This document shows, in pieces, positions 56,826-64,000 of a stretch of DNA of 64,000 bases. The notes beneath the pieces are model-generated. The model was not told the origin of the DNA, ran no database searches, and saw only the letters and a list, made by a program, of their open reading frames with translations. Within the stretch, counting starts at the first letter, position 1. Each line of letters opens with the position of its first letter. The stretch is from Calvatia gigantea. Taxonomy: Eukaryota; Basidiomycota; Agaricomycetes; Agaricales; Lycoperdaceae. The stretch lies in NCBI GenBank assembly GCA_025093985.1, contig JACAAK010000003.1, forward strand, positions 682,001 through 746,000, given 5' to 3'. The position numbers were made by a program, and so were the translations under genes.

Positions 56826-59190
56826 ATGAAACTAAGATCCTCCACTGTGTTATTTCTTCTTCGTGCAGCCCTGGCGTCGCCTTTTAGGCCCACAAGCATG
56901 GGAAAAACGCCCGCGGACCACCCGGGAGTGCCGAGAGACTCGCCAGAGTTCTGGTACAAACTCTTCATAAGTATGGGGCTCGTACTTGCTGGAGGCGTCT
57001 TTGCGGGGTATGTCTTCCACACGTTGTAATTTTGTTCTAAGAGCGTCCTAGCGTGGTACTGGCTGATATCTCGTGTCACTCATTTACTTCTTCATTAGGT
57101 TGACGCTCGGTTTGATGGGCTTGGACGAGCTACATTTGCGTGTTTTGGCTGCCTCGTCTGATGATCCGAAGGAGAAGCAAAATGCGAAGAAAGGTGTGGG
57201 TCGTGGTGAAGTTTGGGTTCAAATATTCTCTAACCTGATTTCAGTTCTTGGAATCATGCAGAAGGGTCGACATTGGGTTCTAGTCGTACGTCTGCCACAT
57301 TTTTGTCAGCGTTTATTTGAAAGCTGAATGCTTTGGCGCCAGGTCCTTCTTCTAGGCAATGTCGTATGTAACACTCAGGATCTTCCGCGATCTGGTCACC
57401 CTCAAGGGTTTTTCAATAGATTGTTAATGAAAGTTTGCCAATCTTCCTCGATAGTGCGGTATGTACCAACAACTTCTTCGGCGCTTAATGCTAACCCTCA
57501 CTCCGCAGCTCGGAGGTGGTGTTGCTGCAATCGTAATTTCCACGGCTGCCATTGGTGGGTAATTATATCGGTATCTTGTTATCTCCTACTTACCCCAACT
57601 TTCTCAGTTATTTTTGGGTCTGTCATTGAACGTTTTATGTGTCTCGTGCGCTCATTTAACGACTCTTGTTCTTCTCTCCTGCCCACAGAGAGTGAGTCTT
57701 CATTCATATCAGTTCCTCGTTCCCTATAGTAATTTCTACAGGGTTATTCCTCAAGCAGTCAGTGTCCGTTATGGCTTATCCATTGGCGCAACTTGCGCAC
57801 CCCTCGTCTTGGGAATGATGTACTTATTCGGTATGCGCATTTGACATCTGAGCTATATGCGCCATTTTGACCTAAGTATATACTATTCCAGCTCCAATTG
57901 CATGGCCAATCGCAAAACTCCTTGATTGGATCCTTGGAGCCAACGAACATACTACATATAAAAAGGCGGAACTCAAGTCGTTTCTACAGTTTCACCGGAC
58001 CGGAGAAGAGCCTTTACGAGATGATGAAATAAACATTCTGAATGGCGTTTTGGAGTTGAATACGAAGAATGTTGAGACGATTATGACCCCGCTCAAGGTA
58101 TGGGAGAATTTGGGCACTATTTTTTTGGTCATCTTCTTACCCGGATGGCATAGGATACGGTCGTTCTTAGTGCGGACGCGATCCTGGACCACAAAGCGGT
58201 TGATGCTATGTATGCATCTCCTTGTATTTGTAGGTAATCTGTGATGCTGACAGGGGACTGTGTCTAGTCTTTTGAGTGGTTACTCGCGCTTTCCCGTCCA
58301 TGAACCCGGAAATCCCATGGCCTTTCTCGGCCTACTCCTCGTGAAAAAAGTACGTCGGATAACCTCACATTACCTCAAACGACCCTCCCTATAACCAGCA
58401 GCGATCCAGCTCCTCAATTATGACCCGAGTAAAGCGTTACCAGTCTCTGCGTTCCCACTGTCCATTCTCCCTGAAGCCCACCCTTCTATCAATTGTTTCC
58501 AAGCACTGGATTACTTGTGCGTTATCTCCCAGATATAGTTATGGCATATTTTCACTGATGCGATAAATTTATCAGCCAAACAGGGCGTGCGCACCTTTTG
58601 CTGATCAGCAGGACCCCGGGAAAGCCGGGTGGCGCTATAGGGGTAATCACACTGGAAGGTACGGGTTCTCCTTTCTAGTGTCCGTCCGCCTATTGATCAT
58701 CTTTCACCTCTTACAGATATCATTGAGGTGAAACAGGACATTGTGTGAATTTCCTGAGAGAGATACTGAACGCTGTCCTGTTCACTCAGGAAATCATATC
58801 TGAAGAAATTGTTGACGAGACGGATCGATATGAAGACAACCAGAGCAAGAGACGGGCGAAGCGGTTGACCTCGGCCGCCGTTATGCGAGGGTACGTGAAG
58901 TTTCTACAAAAAAAATTATTGCAACCCTTCCCGTCACTTTCGTGGGCATTTTGTGCTTTTCATTGTAGCGCCCACGATGGACGGACGTGAATATACTCCG
59001 AAGATTGACATCTTATCCTCTTTCACGCAGTATCGTCGAACGTCGTATTCGTGGCCAATCCATGGACTCCGAACACGCACCATTGCTCCATGGTCCAGAG
59101 AGGACACCAGAGGCGAATGGTTTAGGATATGGGACTATACATAATGACTCGACAGGAGGCAGTCAAGAAAACCGTCGGTCAACACACTGA
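56826..59190 (+). CDS. MAM3: CNNM/Mam3-type membrane protein (DUF21 plus CBS pair)
   Basis: Seventeen exons join exactly to 444 codons: 56826-57007, 57099-57193, 57245-57285, 57343-57363, 57420-57458, 57509-57554, 57608-57617, 57689-57691, 57742-57830, 57892-58097, 58154-58209, 58268-58349, 58410-58516, 58576-58658, 58717-58727, 58790-58890, 59031-59190. It has a signal-like start (MKLRSSTVLFLLRAALA), then the DUF21 domain: GGVFAGLTLGLMGLD, LLGNVIVNESLPIFLDS, the IFGEVIPQAVSVRYGLSIGA core, and PLVLGMMYLFAPIAWP. The CBS pair follows: VETIMTPL, GYSRFPVH, and AIGVITLEDIIEEIISEEIVDE. Relatives affect Mg/Mn handling (yeast Mam3, animal CNNM). Vacuolar or plasma membrane location is inferred. Start uncertain (56826 or 56655). 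Confidence 0.92.
57608..57617 (+). other. 10-nt micro-exon of the CNNM gene
   Basis: TTATTTTTGG between a CTCAG acceptor and a GTCTGT donor. It supplies V-I-F-G of the invariant IFGE(I/V)(I/V)PQ block. Confidence 0.75.
57689..57691 (+). other. 3-nt micro-exon (AGA) of the CNNM gene
   Basis: AGA sits between GCCCACAG and GTGAGT. Joining GG|AGA|GGTT gives GGA-GAG-GTT, i.e. Gly-Glu-Val, which restores the glutamate conserved in DUF21 proteins. Skipping it would leave the frame open but delete that Glu. Confidence 0.7.
58717..58727 (+). other. 11-nt micro-exon of the CNNM gene
   Basis: ATATCATTGAG, with TTACAG before and GTGAAA after. It codes the DIIE of VITLEDIIEEII at the end of the second CBS motif. 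Confidence 0.75.
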
Positions 59191-59738
59191 CTGACAAATT
59201 CTGCATTTTATCTTTTCTCCCACTGGCACATATGTCACTTTTTTGGTAAGGCGGCAAGGAAAAAACTATAGAGCAAGTACTTGTCTCCATTTTATTTCAG
59301 TGTGGTGTTCCTCAAGACTCGACTTGGTAATTGAGGGAATCTGGATTACTTGAAGAGGCATGGAGGGGGTCAGGAGCTTTGGAGAGCGGGGAGTTATGTA
59401 TACTGTGTGGGGAGGATCTTGTGGAATTCTTACTGCTGGTATCTCTCATTGGTGTATATCTTCGCTGATCGTCATGTATTTCCGGGATATAGGTATAATA
59501 ACGCATTGCCCTTGGAGTTTTGCCCTTCCCTCGACTTTTTACGTGAAGTTCAGATTGGTAGCTTCCCTTTGTAAGTCAATCTGACTCTGCTGATGGGAGA
59601 ATAACCCAAAAAGTATGTAGTTACCGTGGCTTCTCTGAGTGACAAGCACCTCGTGGCCTTCTTCCATTTACATAATTGACTTGGTAGACCCGACTCTTAT
59701 AGCTCGTTCCCAATTTCTCTCCTGCCTCACATTCACCA
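59191..59738. other. spacer, no gene seen
   Basis: Between the CNNM stop and the start of a broken F-box copy. Frames below 75 codons only. Confidence 0.4.
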
Positions 59739-61411
59739 TGAGCGCCCCTAACCCTAGCGCAGCAACCCCTGTCCCTAGGTCATTGATAATTCTTCCTGAA
59801 ATTCTCATCCGAATCGGTTCTTTTCAATGCGTACACGACCTGGACATCCTTTTTGCGAACTTTGAAAACAGTACCCCAACAGGGCTCAGTGGGGGCTCAG
59901 CGCGTCCCATGTTTGTCGAAGCTAGAGAAGCATCTTTGTCTCAGCTCCAGAGCTCTGGGCCAATGTTGACATAAATAATATGGAGTGTGCGAGTATGCTC
60001 GAACGGTCACGTCCGTTTGGAATTAAAATCGCGGCCCCACCCCACGATCTTAGGCCGGAAGGGAAGAATGCTTCGGTGTTGGTCAGGAATTCCAAACCCG
60101 ATTAGTTGAATATCACCCTCCGGATAGTTGTGGTTCCTCTCTCTGGGGCAGCACGATCCACGGGAACTTCCCCGACTCCGGGTTTTGTACTTGAATTTCG
60201 ACGGCATATGGCAACTCCCAAACAAATTTCCTGGTCCTACAACGCCTACGTTGAAATACCTTTATTGTCGAGGGACCTTCACCAATAATTTTCAACAGTT
60301 CGACGCATTTTCCGAGACGCTGACACATTTTGCCGTGATCGATCCCGTCCGGTCCATAAAATTCCAACAACTTATCACCCTCATCGATCAACTCCCTAAC
60401 CCCCAAAGTCTTACCCTTCACAAGGCACCCCGAAGCAGGTCCATGTGCGTGACTTCTCTCTCATAGATAAGATGACATCATCGATCTCGGTTTTCTTCCA
60501 ATTAATTAACTTCCTACACAAAATTTATATGTCCCTTCACTGCGATGGCTCACGCGGGCAACAAACACTGGAGCACATAGTATTCAAAGCTTGCTAGTAT
60601 TTTCGAAACGTTCTGCTTTCTGGGGCGTTTGAGGTGTACAGACTGCGTATTGGGAGAAGTCACGCTACGTCAGTTTGTTAGACTCGGAACGCAAATTCCA
60701 TTTCCACCTCCCTTTGGCGGGTTTCCCAAGCTTCAATTTTTGATCGGATGATTTCCACCTTCCTACTTGGCTGTATGGCCGAGTCGAGTATCTTACCATC
60801 CCCTTTCCTGTGGTCAACATTCTCCACGGCGAGCGAGGCGAGGAGATTGTTTTCGAAATGCTCCGTCGCTTCTCCAAAGTTCAAGTTTTAGACAAGGTCG
60901 TCAGCCTCTCGATGATGACGGACGCGTCGTTTTGCCTTCGTTGCACAAGATAGTGCTCCATCGTGACTGCCTGAGTGCGGCACTCGAGACAGGTGGTGAA
61001 GTGTGTACCTCCGTATCCGATGATGCTTCAGAGAGGGTGGGAGAAGGGGCGGAGGAAGATCGAAACGTTGCAACAACCGTCCTTGTGCTGGCCGACTCAG
61101 AAGATGGCACTTTTGCCTACGAATCGAGGCAACGCGATTATTCAGAGGATAGTACTGAGTTGCTCGAACCGGAAGCATTCAAGCAGCCAGGCGCTCGGGG
61201 ACACAGCTACTACTATGACAGTGAATACGCCGGTATTAGGGAGTACATCGATAATAAGGATATCTTGGAGTTTTGTTCCAACAGGCACACAACTCGTAGC
61301 ATCGTTATTTCAAATCCGGCTGCAGCAGATGATGAAGTTTGTAACGATCTCCGATTGGCCCTGAGGGAGGTGGGTGTCGCTGTCGAGATTCGCGGTGATG
61401 TAACAGCATGA
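59739..61411 (+). pseudogene. decayed F-box gene, copy F2
   Basis: Starts MSAPNPSAATPVPRSLIIL (compare MSAGNLDAPNTAPVPYSII in F1), with a degraded F-box (PEILIRIG), and then homologous pieces in several frames: the LERSRPFGIKI strand (about 60000), LPRLRVLYLNFDG (about 60150), and LKYLYCRGTFTNNF. From 60896 there is a long open C-terminal part (DGRVVLPSLHKIVLHRDC to RGDVTA, 61411) that aligns with the F1 acidic tail. Several stops and deletions in the middle. Much more decayed than F3. Confidence 0.8.
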
Positions 61412-62609
61412 CAAGCCGGACGATATTACTTATGTACTATGGCTAGAAATGGTCAGAAATCTTCTTGACATAATTAATGGGAGGTTCAGGAAAGCTGAAT
61501 TACATATCGTGGGTCCAGGACGGTGGGGCGTCTCCCACAGAATTCAAGATCTATTCAAATCTACAAAGTGCAGGGTGGACCATATTACTGTAACTGTAAA
61601 GACAGTAAACGGTTCTATTGGAGAAACAGGAGGCAGGCACGGTCGCGTCCGTCGACCGTTAACAACGAGACAGAGCCAACAAGTTCGAAGGGGAGAGGCT
61701 CGGTCAAGGTCACGAGACTTTGTTGATAGACCGGAACGGGGAGGTTGGAACAATGAGCCTGATCCATGCTGCGATCCGAGAAGATAAGTCCCCGAGCCGA
61801 ACTCGTCCGGCTCAAGGACACAAAAGTAGATTGAGAGAGAACGAAGTTTCAGAGACGAGGCAACAGACAGAGAGAGACGCGTTGATAGAAAAACAGAGAG
61901 TGGGATCCTGTATATTCGATGATCTGCTATTACTGCCCATGGGTCTTATATACTGAGAAACAGACATTGCAAACTACTGTGAAATGTCATAGAAACCGAA
62001 GTGCTACGGAAACTAAAGAGAGTAGTGGTAGATTGGAGGTAAGTAGAGGATAGCCGAACATGAGGAAGGGGGGTATGTGCGCGGGGATCAAAAAGAGTTG
62101 ACGGAAATTATACGGACACTGACACAAGGACTTCGTCTTGAGAGCTAGTGGTGGGTGGATGTTCGGTTGTTCGACTTACGGCCAGCCAGTTTCCAGCCTC
62201 CACAGTAACCCCTCATTTTATCGCAACAGAACAAACCATAAGGGGTTGGGCCTAACCTGTCCTGTTACAGGTATGTCTATCCTTTGCACTGAGAACGAGC
62301 TTGGGGTGGGTAGGAGCTAAGAGAGGGGTGTCCATCTTACAGCCTAATTTCGTGTTCCTCCAAGTCGGTCGAAGCGCGGCCCGGCTGACCTACTATCGTA
62401 GGGATTCCGACAGTCACAAGTATATTAAGCAATCTTATCAGGATGACCTTGTCCCATGCTCAGTAGTCCAGGCCGGCTGTCGTCTGTTCTGATACCCTCC
62501 ACCAATGGCGACAACCCTGGACTGATTAGATCTCTACTTACATAAATGATCTGGTGGACTCAATCTTTGAGCCCTTTCCCATCTTACCCGCCTGCCCGCT
62601 TCCGTTCAC
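61412..62609. other. no gene seen
   Basis: Between two F-box relics. A frame at 61449-61787 is Arg-rich and overlaps equally open frames on both strands; I see no domain. Confidence 0.4.
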
Positions 62610-63625
62610 CATGAGCGCCAGTATTCCCGATGCACAGAACGCAGCTCGCGCCCGCACTTCGATGATACACGACATTCCCCCTGAGACCCTCATCCAAATC
62701 TGTTTCATCAACACTTATCGTAACTGGACGCCCTTCAGCGTCAACCCTTACGATACCTCAACGGAATTCAGCTTGCCACCCTGCCATCTCAGATACTATC
62801 CGTGCATCACACGTTTGTCGTAGATGGATAGATATCCTCATTTCGGCCCCAGAGCTCTGGACGAACATGGTTGATCCCTATGACATGGAGTGGATGCAGG
62901 TTATACTTGAGCGGTCGCGTCCATTTGGAATTAGACTTGTGCCCCCACGTGGCGAGCGGTATCATTATCGAACGGAAGACGATTTCAAAACGGAGACTAG
63001 GTCTCAGGAAATTCTAGAACGACTAGTTGAATACCACTTTACTCACGATCCAAATGGTCGTAGCCTCTCTCTCGTGGGCGACATAGTTCATATAAAATTC
63101 CCCCGACTCCAGTTTTTGCATTTAGAATTGTCTCCTTTGCATCCACTGCCAAGGGAATTCCCCGGTCGTGAGATGACACCTGTCTTAAAACACCTTCATC
63201 TGCGGAGAAGTTTCATCGACAGTGTCAAGCGACTGGACTCACTTGCGACTCCGACACATCTCACTGTGGTCGATCTCGACACAAACAGGAAAATACCGCC
63301 CTACTATATGGTTGCTGTCATAAATCGGCTCCCCAAACTCCAAAGCGTTACGCTTCGGGAGGCACTTGCTCCAATGCCCCCACCGGATCCCGTTACTCCG
63401 AAACCGATTCACGTACTCGATATCTCTCTCGTAGATGGGACAGATCATATCTCGTTTTTCCTCCAATGCGCCGAGTTCTCTCCACCCCTAGATAGGGTCT
63501 CTCTCCACTGCTACAACCCGGACCGTGACTCACGTGTCCTTGATCGTGTAGTAGCTAAGGCTGCTAATATCTTCAATACCTTTTGCTCCAGTGGTCCATT
63601 CGAGAGGAGTCTACACTTTCACTAA
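62610..63625 (+). pseudogene. broken and truncated F-box gene, copy F3
   Basis: The F-box is preserved (IHDIPPETLIQICFINTYRNW). A one-base insertion near 62785 (CCACCCTGCCATC, against CCGGCTGCAGTC in F1) shifts the frame. After it, 62867-63600 is open and close to F1 (EWMQVILERSRPFGIRL, LQFLHLELSP, LKHLHLRRSF, LTVVDLD, LQSVTLREAL). Similarity to F1 ends around 63600 (FCSSGPFE), so the C-terminal 300 residues are missing and the last 25 bases before the stop are unrelated. Confidence 0.85.
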
Positions 63626-64000
63626 AGCATGCTCATCCTTCGTATTGGCAAGGAACTGATTCACAACGCCGCGCACCATCCCGCGTGACAGTCACTGAAA
63701 GGCATCCCTAACTATCAAATTTCTTGTCTACTCGGGTTGCGATCACCTCGCTTGTAGCCCTCCTTATTATCCGCAATGACTTTCTTACCGCTCTTTGGTG
63801 GATTTCATTTTTGAGAGGTTGGTGCCGTGTGCATGATGAAGGGAGTTCGAGGGACAAATTGGGTTTCGGGCGGTCGTCAATTCCGCAGTGAAGATTCTGT
63901 CACTGCCAAGAAAATCGTTCCATCTTACGGTCCAATCTTCTCTTGATGCAATCTGTAGTTGTAGCCGCGGACAGTCATACACCCCGTTGTGAGGCCTCAT
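63626..64000. other. no gene seen at right edge
   Basis: A 71-codon minus-strand frame enters from the right edge (64000) and could belong to a gene outside the window. Nothing recognisable. Confidence 0.3.

Noticed and set aside
58350..58409. Alternative acceptor at ATAACCAG (58398) in the CNNM gene
   Set aside because: It would add 11 nt and shift the frame; the acceptor at 58409 keeps it.
61449..61787. Retroelement Gag-like frame
   Set aside because: Arg-rich composition only; overlapping frames on both strands are equally open; no zinc knuckle spacing.
1..64000. CRISPR arrays, bacterial operons, rRNA genes
   Set aside because: No regularly spaced repeats or conserved rRNA segments; the intron-rich genes are eukaryotic. 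I could not screen reliably for tRNA genes by eye.

Overview
The window looks like nuclear DNA of a filamentous basidiomycete, most likely an Agaricomycete. The support is many GT-AG introns of about 42-65 nt, and gene families that are abundant in that class: short NACHT NTPases with a GA.N N-terminal motif, DUF6535 membrane proteins, F-box proteins with a DIPPE-type box, and BTB proteins with a DFWFDDGN-type start. Joining exons by hand gives exact in-frame models for eleven intact genes: a Trm2-type tRNA methyltransferase, a cysteine-rich secreted protein, a branched-chain aminotransferase, an unknown 729-aa protein, three DUF6535 proteins, a PhzF-like protein, a BTB protein, a dienelactone hydrolase and a 17-exon CNNM/Mam3-type transporter. 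Two more are intronless: an F-box protein and a small membrane protein. Order and species cannot be assigned.

Region 1, 1-27.4 kb, is a duplicated and rearranged tract. A unit of TRM2 followed by a NACHT gene occurs intact in order at 1.4-6.0 kb, and again at 17.6-22.1 kb with a decayed TRM2. Two further decayed TRM2 copies lie at 6.4-8.1 and 14.9-16.2 kb. Between them are two copies of an unrecognised ectodomain plus membrane-anchor gene (9.0-10.5 and 13.2-14.3 kb), a solo LTR with a GAATG target duplication, and a Tc1-like element. That element's two ends lie 6 kb apart because about 4.2 kb of duplicated DNA sits inside it. A 2.5-kb direct tandem duplication (21.06-26.09 kb) created a chimeric NACHT gene. 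None of the five NACHT copies in the window has an open frame. Three of them (N1, N2, N5) differ from a complete reading frame by only one small insertion.

Region 2, 27.4-35 kb, is quieter. It holds a small secreted protein made of three six-cysteine modules, a branched-chain aminotransferase (minus strand) with a Gcn4-type site upstream, and a divergent unknown gene. Region 3, 35-50 kb, has three minus-strand DUF6535 genes, a PhzF-like gene and a fifth NACHT gene. Region 4, 50-64 kb, has a small membrane protein, an intact F-box gene, a BTB gene, a dienelactone hydrolase, the CNNM transporter with 10-, 3- and 11-nt micro-exons, and two broken F-box paralogues in the opposite orientation.

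No operon-like pathway is visible. The single-copy metabolic genes (BCAT, PhzF, DLH, CNNM, TRM2) are intact and conserved. The NACHT, F-box, DUF6535 and TRM2-copy loci form an expanding and decaying accessory fraction, which fits birth-and-death evolution of fungal STAND and ubiquitin-adaptor repertoires.
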